A DNA stretch of 64,000 bases from Dorea sp. (GTDB lineage Bacteria > Bacillota_A > Clostridia > Lachnospirales > Lachnospiraceae). Positions within the stretch are counted from its first letter, which is position 1. The number at the start of each line of letters is the position of its first letter. The notes beneath the pieces were generated by a model. That model worked only from the letters and a program-made list of their open reading frames with translations, had not been told where the DNA came from and ran no database searches. The position numbers and the translations under genes are program-made. Positions 25,005 through 31,710 of this stretch are shown piece after piece. The stretch covers positions 1 to 64,000 of the forward strand of contig JAEDLC010000001.1 in NCBI GenBank assembly GCA_016295505.1, given 5' to 3'.

Positions 25005-25397
25005 ATGGCAGACAATAATTTTAAGGGAACAGTAGAAGCTCTGTTTCATGGAATGGATGGGGTAGTATCTACGAAAACGGTAGTCGGAGATGCAATTCAT
25101 ATTGAGGATACGATCATTCTTCCGCTGGTAGATGTGTCGTTTGCAGTTGGAGCAGGGGCGTATAGTGAAGACAAAAAGGAAAAAGGAGCCGGAGGAATTG
25201 GCGGAAAGATGACGCCAAGTGCAGTTCTTGTGATTCAGAACGGTCATACCAGACTTGTTAATATCAAGAATCAGGATACCATGACCAAGATTCTTGATAT
25301 GATACCGGATGTTATGGATCGGTTTACTTCCAAAAAGGAAGATAAGATGACAGAAGAGGATGTGAACAGTATCCTGGATGAGGCTTCCGGGGAATAA
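25005..25397 (+). CDS. ytfJ: GerW family sporulation protein (YtfJ)
   Basis: Small cytoplasmic protein of 130 aa, conserved in endospore formers. Typical features are the N-terminal VEALFHGMDGVVSTKTVVGD, a glycine-rich centre (GAGGIGGKMTPSAVLVIQNG) and LDMIPDVMDRF near the end. In Bacillus it affects germination in response to some nutrients. It has an AGGAGG ribosome-binding site and follows DUF2953 in the same transcript. Confidence 0.92.
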   Translation: MADNNFKGTVEALFHGMDGVVSTKTVVGDAIHIEDTIILPLVDVSFAVGAGAYSEDKKEKGAGGIGGKMTPSAVLVIQNGHTRLVNIKNQDTMTKILDMIPDVMDRFTSKKEDKMTEEDVNSILDEASGE

Positions 25398-25445
25398 TAG
25401 CGTACTGCAGTGCATAAGATAGAGAAAAAGGCAGGAGTGGCATGC

Positions 25446-25583
25446 GTGAAGCGGGTAGTCGGATTTGCCTTATTCTGGGTGGCAGTCGGAATTATACTGA
25501 CATTTGTTCTGCCCAATACATTTTTGGAAGTCTTATGCATTGTGTTTTGTGTGGCCGCAGGGTATTGTCTGTTCTGCGGTTAA
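25446..25583 (+). CDS. Small two-helix membrane protein, 45 aa
   Basis: A short gene starting at GTG 25446 with CAGGAGTGG eight bases upstream. It encodes MKRVVGFALFWVAVGIILTF, then a PNTF turn and a second hydrophobic helix ending GYCLFCG. Two membrane helices with a tight turn and a C-terminal Phe-Cys-Gly are visible. I recall similar 45-residue proteins in other Clostridia but cannot name the family. It follows ytfJ by 48 bases. An out-of-frame ATG at 25442 opens a competing frame whose product is not membrane-like. Confidence 0.7.
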   Translation: MKRVVGFALFWVAVGIILTFVLPNTFLEVLCIVFCVAAGYCLFCG

Positions 25584-25621
25584 AAAAGTAGTTGGGTTTC
25601 TATAAAAATATGAAATAATAC

Positions 25622-25650
25622 TTGCAATTCGTGAATTGTTCTGTTAAAAT
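25622..25650 (+). promoter_or_regulatory. Promoter for rpmB
   Basis: TTGCAA (25622-25627) and TAAAAT (25645-25650) with a 17-base spacer, 56 bases before rpmB. Confidence 0.75.
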
Positions 25651-25706
25651 AACTATTGTTGCGAGTTCGTATTAAGAACTTATTATGAGCGTTAGGAGGT
25701 GCAGTC

Positions 25707-25895
25707 ATGGCAAAATGTGCTATTTGTGAAAAGGGTGCTCACTTTGGAAATAATGTAAGCCACTCTAATAGAAAAACACCAAAGATGTGGAAATCTAATG
25801 TAAAGTCTGTTCGTGTTAAAACAGAAAACGGAGCTACAAAGAAGATGTATGTTTGTACTTCTTGTTTAAAATCAGGAAAAGTTGAGCGTGCATAG
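25707..25895 (+). CDS. rpmB: 50S ribosomal protein L28 (zinc-ribbon form)
   Basis: Ribosomal protein of 62 aa. CAIC at residues 4-7 and CTSC at 50-53 form the two halves of a zinc ribbon, so this is the C+ type that needs zinc. The core NVSHSNRKTPKMWKSN is conserved. It is monocistronic, with its own promoter, an AGGAGG ribosome-binding site and a terminator. Its position before asp23 and the fakA-like gene matches Bacillus gene order. Confidence 0.97.
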   Translation: MAKCAICEKGAHFGNNVSHSNRKTPKMWKSNVKSVRVKTENGATKKMYVCTSCLKSGKVERA

Positions 25896-25903
25896 GAGAA
25901 ATT

Positions 25904-25938
25904 AAAACTCAGATTTCGCTATGGAATCTGGGTTTTTT
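25904..25938 (+). terminator. Terminator after rpmB
   Basis: Stem AAACTCAGATT / AATCTGGGTTT (one G-T pair) with an 8-base loop and a run of T. Confidence 0.88.
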
Positions 25939-25971
25939 ATTGCCCTTACGAACCGATCCACGGTTTTCGTG

Positions 25972-26000
25972 TTGTAATATAAAGAAAAGCAGAGTATAAT
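25972..26000 (+). promoter_or_regulatory. Promoter for the asp23-fakA genes
   Basis: TTGTAA (25972-25977) and TATAAT (25995-26000), 17-base spacer, 51 bases before the next ATG. Confidence 0.75.
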
Positions 26001-26051
26001 ATTCTTATTATTATGTCTGTATGAGATAGATTAGAATCGGAGGTTGAAGAT

Positions 26052-26411
26052 ATGAAAGGATGTATGAGTACAGATCTGGGAATCGTAACGATTGATCCGG
26101 AAGTGATTGCAAAATATGCAGGAACCGTAGCTGTTGAATGTTTTGGTATTGTGGGTATGGCTGCTGTGAATATGAAAGACGGGCTTGTTCATCTGCTTAA
26201 GAAGGAAAGCCTTACAAGAGGGATTCAGGTAAACATTGATGAGGAAAATCATATCAGTCTTAACTTCCATATTATTGTGGCGTATGGTGTAAGTATTTCT
26301 GCTGTTACTGAGAATCTGATCAGTGATGTAAAATACAGAGTTGAAGAATTCTCCGGAATGCCGGTTGATAAGATTAATGTCTATATTGAAGGCGTCAGAG
26401 TCATCGATTAG
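26052..26411 (+). CDS. Asp23/Gls24 family envelope stress response protein (YloU-like)
   Basis: A 119-aa Asp23-domain protein: LGIVTIDPEVIAKYAGTVAVE at the start, then VNIDEENHISLNFHIIVAYG and INVYIEGVRVID at the end. Members associate with the membrane and with cell-envelope homeostasis. It is the usual partner directly before the DAK-domain protein (27-base gap), as yloU-yloV in Bacillus. The ribosome-binding site is GGAGG. Confidence 0.92.
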   Translation: MKGCMSTDLGIVTIDPEVIAKYAGTVAVECFGIVGMAAVNMKDGLVHLLKKESLTRGIQVNIDEENHISLNFHIIVAYGVSISAVTENLISDVKYRVEEFSGMPVDKINVYIEGVRVID

Positions 26412-26438
26412 TATTTAGGTTAAGGAGGAACAAAGGAA

Positions 26439-28112
26439 GTGGCTACGAAAACAATAAATGTGGACATGCTTGCAAAGATGTTTTTAGCAGGTGCCCAGAA
26501 TATTGAAGCTAAGAAAGAATATATTAACGAATTAAACGTGTTTCCGGTACCGGATGGAGATACCGGAACCAATATGTCTCTTACGATTATGGCTGCCGCA
26601 AAAGAGGTAACAGCTCTTGAACGTCCGGATATGAAAGATCTTGCCAAAGCGATCTCCTCAGGATCTTTGCGCGGAGCAAGAGGTAATTCCGGTGTTATAT
26701 TGTCACAACTTTTGAGAGGATTTACAAAATCCATCCGTGAAGAAAACGAAATCGATGTACTTGGGTTTTCTGCAGCATGTTCCAGAGCAAGAGATACTGC
26801 ATACAAAGCAGTTATGAAGCCGAAAGAGGGAACGATTCTTACCGTTGCAAGCGGAATCGCAGAAAAGGCCGCTGAGATGGCAAATGAGACGGATGATCTG
26901 GAAGTCTTTTTCCCGGCAGTGTTGGAATATGCAGAAGAAGTACTTGCAAAGACTCCGGAGATGCTGCCGGTCCTGAAGGAAGCAGGAGTGGTAGATTCCG
27001 GCGGACAGGGACTTCTTGAAGTCCTTAAGGGTGCATATGATGCGTTCCAGGGAAAAGAAGTTGATTACAGTGCAATAAAACCGAGTGCGGGTGCGACCGT
27101 CACAAAAGTAAATGCAGAGGATACTGCAGATATTAAGTTTGGTTACTGTACAGAATTTATCATTTTGACAGAAAAAGAATTTACCGAAGAGGATGAGCGT
27201 GATTTTAAAGGATATTTAAGTTCCATCGGTGATTCTATCGTATGTGTGGCAGATGATGATGTTGTAAAGATACATGTTCATACGAATGATCCGGGACTTG
27301 CAATCCAGAGAGCGTTGACTTATGGACAGCTGTCACGTATGAAGATTGATAATATGCGTGAAGAGCATCAGGAGAAGCTGATTCGTGATGCGGAAAAGCT
27401 GTCAGCTCAGCAGGCACAGGAGGATGCAAAAAAGAAAGAAGAAGAGCCAAGAAAACCAATGGGATTCATTGCTGTATCCATAGGAGAAGGATTGAATGAT
27501 ATCTTCAGAGAACTGGGTGCAGACTATATTATTGAAGGCGGACAGACGATGAATCCAAGTACTGAGGACATGCTCAATGCGATTGATCAGGTGAACGCTG
27601 ACACGATATTTATCCTTCCGAATAACAAGAATATCGTTCTTGCTGCTAACCAGGCAAAAGCGCTGGTAGAAGACAAAGAGATCGTAGTGATTCCTACAAA
27701 AACTGTACCGCAGGGAATTACTGCAATTATCAATTTTATGCCGGACGCAGATGCTTCAGCAAATGAAGAGACGATGCTGGAAGAGATTAAGAATGTAAAG
27801 ACCGGGCAGGTGACGTATGCAGTCAGAGACACGCATATCGATGATAAAGAGATCCATGAAGGTGATATCATGGGTATTGGAGATCACGGAATCCTGTCTG
27901 TAGGAAAAGATATTGAGGCGACAACAAAGGATATGCTTGCACAGCTGGTTGATGATGATTCAGAACTGATCAGCCTGTATTACGGAGAGGATGTAACAGA
28001 GGAAGATGCTGAGAGGTTTACCGGCGAGATTGAAGCATTATATCCGGATGTTGATATTGATGTGCATTCCGGTGGACAGCCGATCTACTATTATGTTCTT
28101 GCTGTAGAATAA
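26439..28112 (+). CDS. DAK2 domain fatty acid kinase catalytic subunit-like (FakA/YloV)
   Basis: A 557-aa protein with a DhaL-type ATP-binding domain at the N-terminus (NVFPVPDGDTGTNMSLTI; the Asp cluster binds Mg2+-ATP), a middle region (VVDSGGQGLLEVL, FGYCTEFIIL) and a C-terminal domain (IFILPNNKNIVLAANQA, VVIPTKTVPQG). FakA phosphorylates fatty acids held by FakB (DegV-fold) partners, which are not in this window. It starts at GTG with AAGGAGG upstream and is coupled to the Asp23 gene. It precedes recG, as in Bacillus but without the sda genes. Confidence 0.88.
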   Translation: MATKTINVDMLAKMFLAGAQNIEAKKEYINELNVFPVPDGDTGTNMSLTIMAAAKEVTALERPDMKDLAKAISSGSLRGARGNSGVILSQLLRGFTKSIREENEIDVLGFSAACSRARDTAYKAVMKPKEGTILTVASGIAEKAAEMANETDDLEVFFPAVLEYAEEVLAKTPEMLPVLKEAGVVDSGGQGLLEVLKGAYDAFQGKEVDYSAIKPSAGATVTKVNAEDTADIKFGYCTEFIILTEKEFTEEDERDFKGYLSSIGDSIVCVADDDVVKIHVHTNDPGLAIQRALTYGQLSRMKIDNMREEHQEKLIRDAEKLSAQQAQEDAKKKEEEPRKPMGFIAVSIGEGLNDIFRELGADYIIEGGQTMNPSTEDMLNAIDQVNADTIFILPNNKNIVLAANQAKALVEDKEIVVIPTKTVPQGITAIINFMPDADASANEETMLEEIKNVKTGQVTYAVRDTHIDDKEIHEGDIMGIGDHGILSVGKDIEATTKDMLAQLVDDDSELISLYYGEDVTEEDAERFTGEIEALYPDVDIDVHSGGQPIYYYVLAVE

Positions 28113-28141
28113 TTATAAAATGATGTAGTATAACAGAAGAT

Positions 28142-28196
28142 GACCAGCTCTGAGAGATTTCCGGGATATTCCGGAAGAATCGGAGTCTGGTTTTCT
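28142..28196 (+). terminator. Imperfect stem-loop before recG
   Basis: GACCAG and CTGGTTTTCT form the ends of a structure enclosing TTCCGG-6-CCGGAA. It resembles a weak terminator or attenuator between the fakA-like gene and recG; the stem has mismatches. Confidence 0.4.
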
Positions 28197-28222
28197 GTAT
28201 TTTTGGATATATCGGAGATAAT

Positions 28223-30253
28223 ATGATTGAAAAAACGGATATTGGGGAATTAAAAGGAATAGGAGAAAAGACAAAAAAGCTTTTTCAGAAGATTCACATA
28301 GAGACAGTAGGGGATCTGATTCATTATTATCCAAGAGGTTATGACGTATACGAGAAGGCTGTTCCGATCAGCGAACTGGAAGAAGAAAAGACACAGACAG
28401 TAACCGGTGCCATATATGGACGGGTACAGGTGTCGGGAAACCGTAGTATGCAGATCACGACGATCCATGTAAAAGACATTACCGGTACACTGAAAGTCGT
28501 CTGGTTCCGAATGCCATTTCTCAGAAACACTCTCTCGGGCGGAGGAACGATTACTCTGCGGGGCAGAGTAGTGAATAAAAAAGGGAATCTGGTGATGGAA
28601 CATCCGGAGCTCTTTTATCCGGCTGATAAATATGCAGAGAAGCTTGATACCCTGCAGCCAATTTACGGTCTTACATCGGGGCTGACGAATCATACAGTGA
28701 TGAAGGCCATGAAACAGGCTCTGGACGGCCTGGATCTGACCAGAGATATCCTTCCGCAGGAGTTGCGAATAAAGTATGGTCTTGCGGAATATAATTACGC
28801 GATACGTGGGATTCATTTTCCGGAAGACAAGGAAGTATTTTACCATGCCAGAGAACGATTGGTGTTTGAGGAATTTCTGGAATTTATCCTGTCTCTTCGA
28901 AAACTGAAAGAAAAAAATGAAAAGCTTGCTAATGAATATGTGATCAAGCCGCAGCCTGAAGTTGACCTGCTGATACAGAATCTTCCGTATGAGTTGACGG
29001 GGGCTCAGAAAAAGGTCTGGAAAGAGATATCCTCTGACATGGCATCGGATACGGTTATGTCCAGGCTTGTACAGGGAGATGTAGGATCAGGTAAGACGAT
29101 CGTGGCAGTACTGGCGCTCCTTACGGTTGCGTTGAACGGATATCAGGGAGCGATGATGGCACCGACAGAAGTTCTGGCAAGGCAACATTATGAATCGATT
29201 ACCAGAATGTTTGAAACTTATCATATCCCTGTAAAAGTTGTATTATTAACAGGCTCTATGACTGCAAAGGAAAAGAGAAAAGCATATGACAGGATTGAAT
29301 GTGGACTTGCCAGAATTATAATCGGAACACATGCGCTGATCCAGGGGGCAGTAAATTACGATAACCTTGCGCTTGTAGTCACGGATGAGCAGCACAGGTT
29401 TGGAGTCAAGCAGAGAGAAACGTTTGCCAGAAAAGGTGGGGAGCCACATGTTCTGGTTATGAGTGCAACTCCGATACCGCGTACACTGGCAATCATCCTG
29501 TATGGAGACCTTGATATCTCGGTGATGGACGAACTGCCGGCAAACCGCCTTCCAATCAAAAATTGCGTGGTAGATACGGGATACCGGAAGACAGCATATG
29601 CATTTATGAAAAAGCAGATTGCAGAGGGCAGACAATGTTATATTATCTGTCCGATGGTGGAAGAAAGCGAAAATCTTGAAGCGGAAAATGTAATCGATTA
29701 TACGCAGAGACTGCAGCAGGAGATGGGAGATACAGTCAGAGTATCTTATCTGCATGGAAAAATGAAGCAGGCAGAAAAAGATGATATCATGGAACGTTTT
29801 GGGAAAAATGAAATACAGATTCTGGTGTCTACAACGGTAATTGAGGTTGGAATTGATGTACCGAATGCGACTGTCATGATGATTGAAAATGCAGAAAGAT
29901 TCGGTCTGGCACAACTTCATCAGCTGCGGGGACGTGTTGGAAGAGGAAAATACCAGTCTTATTGTATCTTCATGAGTGCGTCCAAATCAAAAGAGACAAA
30001 AGAAAGACTGGATATTCTGAATCATTCCAATGATGGATTTAAAATTGCAAGTGAAGATCTGCGCCTTCGGGGACCGGGTGATCTGTTCGGAATCCGTCAG
30101 AGCGGACTTATGAACTTCAGGATCGGTGATGTGTATCAGGATGCAAGAATTCTTCAGATGGCCAGTGAAGCAGCGGAAGAGATCGAAAAAACGGATCAGG
30201 AATGGCTGAAAAATCTGCCAGATTATGAAAACACTTCTAGTGTAATAATCTGA
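28223..30253 (+). CDS. recG: ATP-dependent DNA helicase RecG
   Basis: Branched-DNA helicase that reverses stalled replication forks. It is 676 aa: N-terminal wedge/OB domain (IETVGDLIHYYPRGY, GAIYGRVQVSGNRS), helicase core with Walker A GDVGSGKT, DEQHRFGV (DEAH-like box), SATPIPRTL, and the RecG motif QLRGRVGRGKYQSYC with the C-terminal TRG region (RLRGPGDLFGIRQSG). Full length for the family. The start has CGGAGA upstream. Confidence 0.97.
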   Translation: MIEKTDIGELKGIGEKTKKLFQKIHIETVGDLIHYYPRGYDVYEKAVPISELEEEKTQTVTGAIYGRVQVSGNRSMQITTIHVKDITGTLKVVWFRMPFLRNTLSGGGTITLRGRVVNKKGNLVMEHPELFYPADKYAEKLDTLQPIYGLTSGLTNHTVMKAMKQALDGLDLTRDILPQELRIKYGLAEYNYAIRGIHFPEDKEVFYHARERLVFEEFLEFILSLRKLKEKNEKLANEYVIKPQPEVDLLIQNLPYELTGAQKKVWKEISSDMASDTVMSRLVQGDVGSGKTIVAVLALLTVALNGYQGAMMAPTEVLARQHYESITRMFETYHIPVKVVLLTGSMTAKEKRKAYDRIECGLARIIIGTHALIQGAVNYDNLALVVTDEQHRFGVKQRETFARKGGEPHVLVMSATPIPRTLAIILYGDLDISVMDELPANRLPIKNCVVDTGYRKTAYAFMKKQIAEGRQCYIICPMVEESENLEAENVIDYTQRLQQEMGDTVRVSYLHGKMKQAEKDDIMERFGKNEIQILVSTTVIEVGIDVPNATVMMIENAERFGLAQLHQLRGRVGRGKYQSYCIFMSASKSKETKERLDILNHSNDGFKIASEDLRLRGPGDLFGIRQSGLMNFRIGDVYQDARILQMASEAAEEIEKTDQEWLKNLPDYENTSSVII

Positions 30254-30314
30254 TTCCTCCATATACTATGGGTGTAACAACAAAGAAAAAGTTACAAGAA
30301 GGAGGAGTATAACA

Positions 30315-30521
30315 ATGGCAAATCGTTCATCAAACAGAGCAGCCGTACCTGAAGCAAAGGGTGCATTAGACAAATTTAAATATGAGGTTGCAAGCGAACT
30401 GGGAGTACCGTTATCTGATGGATATAACGGAGACCTGACATCCAGACAGAATGGTTCTGTTGGCGGTTATATGGTAAAGAAAATGATCGAACAGCAGGAA
30501 AAACAGATGGCTGGTAAATAA
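30315..30521 (+). CDS. Alpha/beta-type small acid-soluble spore protein
   Basis: DNA-binding spore protein of 68 aa that coats and protects spore DNA. It shows the two family blocks: LDKFKYEVASELGVPL (including the GPR protease site around YEVASE) and GSVGGYMVKKMIEQ. It has an AGGAGGAG ribosome-binding site and a terminator. It would be expected to be under sigma-G; no convincing sigma-G promoter could be fixed by eye. It is direct evidence that the organism forms endospores. Confidence 0.95.
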   Translation: MANRSSNRAAVPEAKGALDKFKYEVASELGVPLSDGYNGDLTSRQNGSVGGYMVKKMIEQQEKQMAGK

Positions 30522-30536
30522 TCAGAAAGAATAATG

Positions 30537-30577
30537 AAATGGGACTATTGCAGAAGGTGCTGCAACGGTCCCATTTT
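30537..30577. terminator. Terminator between the SASP gene and the convergent hicB-like gene
   Basis: AAATGGGACTATTGCAG and CTGCAACGGTCCCATTTT pair with one internal mismatch pair and a 6-base loop. T residues follow on both strands, so it probably works in both directions. Confidence 0.8.
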
Positions 30578-30592
30578 CAGTGTGTATCGGAT

Positions 30593-30871
30593 CTATTCGT
30601 CCCACCCTTCGTAGAAACGGATATTTACAGAAATGTTTCTGACGATTTCTCCTTCTTTCAGGTTCATATCACTGATATCAGAAACATATGGCATCAGAGG
30701 TTCCTCTTCTGAGAGCTCCAGTGTAATCCAGTCGCGCATGGCGTCATTGGCACTGTCAATAGCATCATCCAGGGTCTCTCCTTCCCCGTAACAACATTCC
30801 AGATCAGGAAAGTAACCTTCATATCTGCCATTTTCTGTTTTGTGAAATACTGCGGGATATATAAATTTCAT
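30593..30871 (-). CDS. HicB family protein (solitary)
   Basis: A 92-aa protein with the HicB partial RNase H-like fold: YPAVFHKTENGRYEGYFPDLECCYGEGETLDDAIDSA is diagnostic in pattern (shown here as description of residues 5-41). It lacks the usual C-terminal DNA-binding ribbon or helix. HicB proteins normally neutralise the HicA mRNA interferase encoded just upstream, but no HicA frame is seen on either side. It has a CAGGAGG ribosome-binding site on the - strand and its own promoter. It may be a stand-alone regulator or a remnant. Confidence 0.8.
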   Translation of the reverse strand: MKFIYPAVFHKTENGRYEGYFPDLECCYGEGETLDDAIDSANDAMRDWITLELSEEEPLMPYVSDISDMNLKEGEIVRNISVNIRFYEGWDE

Positions 30872-30906
30872 AAATGCCTCCTGAATATATTGGTATCCAG
30901 TACCAT

Positions 30907-30935
30907 ATTATAAGTGCTTTCGGAGCAGAAAACAA
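30907..30935 (-). promoter_or_regulatory. Promoter for the hicB-like gene
   Basis: On the - strand TTGTTT (30930-30935) and TATAAT (30907-30912) are 17 bases apart, 36 bases before the start codon. Confidence 0.65.
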
Positions 30936-30966
30936 TAGAAAAATGCGAGAGGTCTGAAAATAATGC

Positions 30967-30995
30967 TTGCCAAGACGGGGAAAATACGATAGCAT
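30967..30995 (+). promoter_or_regulatory. Promoter for the XRE-cupin regulator
   Basis: TTGCCA (30967-30972) and TAGCAT (30990-30995) with a 17-base spacer, divergent from the hicB promoter. Confidence 0.5.
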
Positions 30996-31002
30996 AAAAA
31001 TA

Positions 31003-31016
31003 GTTAAAACTTTAAC
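31003..31016 (+). promoter_or_regulatory. Candidate operator, GTTAAA-N2-TTTAAC
   Basis: A perfect 6-base inverted repeat with a 2-base centre lies just after the -10 box of the regulator gene, where a repressor would block transcription. Autoregulation is inferred only from position. Confidence 0.4.
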
Positions 31017-31043
31017 GCGCGGAAGAAAAGGAGAACAGAAAAT

Positions 31044-31601
31044 ATGCTGGATATCAGTCATCTCGGAGACAGAATACGATCTCATCGAAAGAAAAAACTA
31101 ATGACGATAAAAACGTTGTCCCAGTATACAGGACTTTCGGTTGGATATCTGAGTACCCTGGAACAGAATAAAACAACACCGAATATTGAAAATCTGGCAA
31201 AAATCTGTGAGATACTGGATGTAAGCATTACAGATATTCTTCAAATGGACGGTTCCGGAAGTGTTGTGATCCAAAAAAAAGATATTCGGATAGATGAGTA
31301 TCCGGAGGAAAATATGTCGGTTGGCATTATTGATTTCAAAAAAAATAATCATGTGCTGGAATATATTACGATCAAACCGGGAGAGGCACAGAAGAAACAG
31401 GCATACCGACATGTCTGTGAAGAGATGGGAACGGTACTGAAGGGGGTTATGTCCATAGATATTGAAGGGGATCATTATGAACTGTATCCGGGAGATTCTG
31501 TATATATACGCAGTGGAGAGTGTCATCGTATCTATAATCAGACGGATGAGGATATACTCAGTCTCTGGGTATATACGAGAAAGTCTGACAATCTTTTGTG
31601 A
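31044..31601 (+). CDS. XRE family regulator with cupin sensor domain
   Basis: A 185-aa transcription factor. Residues about 8-62 form a Cro/XRE helix-turn-helix (LSQYTGLSVGYLSTLEQNKTTPNIENL described in part), and residues about 110-180 form a small cupin beta-barrel (GTVLKGVMSIDIEG, YPGDSVYIRSGECHRIYNQ). Such proteins sense small ligands, often amino acids, polyamines or sugars. It sits directly upstream of the GH127 gene and the oligopeptide transporter and could control them, though the GH127 gene has its own consensus promoter. The ligand is unknown. Confidence 0.88.
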   Translation: MLDISHLGDRIRSHRKKKLMTIKTLSQYTGLSVGYLSTLEQNKTTPNIENLAKICEILDVSITDILQMDGSGSVVIQKKDIRIDEYPEENMSVGIIDFKKNNHVLEYITIKPGEAQKKQAYRHVCEEMGTVLKGVMSIDIEGDHYELYPGDSVYIRSGECHRIYNQTDEDILSLWVYTRKSDNLL

Positions 31602-31649
31602 AAATAAGATTCGTAATTATGAATTATTATTCACCAAATTGATATAACA

Positions 31650-31678
31650 TTGACAAATGAATAAATTCAGATTATAAT
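31650..31678 (+). promoter_or_regulatory. Perfect consensus promoter before the GH127 gene
   Basis: TTGACA (31650-31655) and TATAAT (31673-31678) with a 17-base spacer, matching the sigma-A consensus at all twelve positions, 32 bases before the ATG. So strong a core promoter suggests control by a repressor. Confidence 0.8.
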
Positions 31679-31710
31679 TAAATCATATAAGTGAAGAAAT
31701 AATCGTTTAT

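Noticed and set aside
30872..31043. A hicA toxin gene upstream of hicB
   Set aside because: The gap holds only two divergent promoters and an inverted repeat; no 50-80 codon frame with a HicA pattern is present on either strand.
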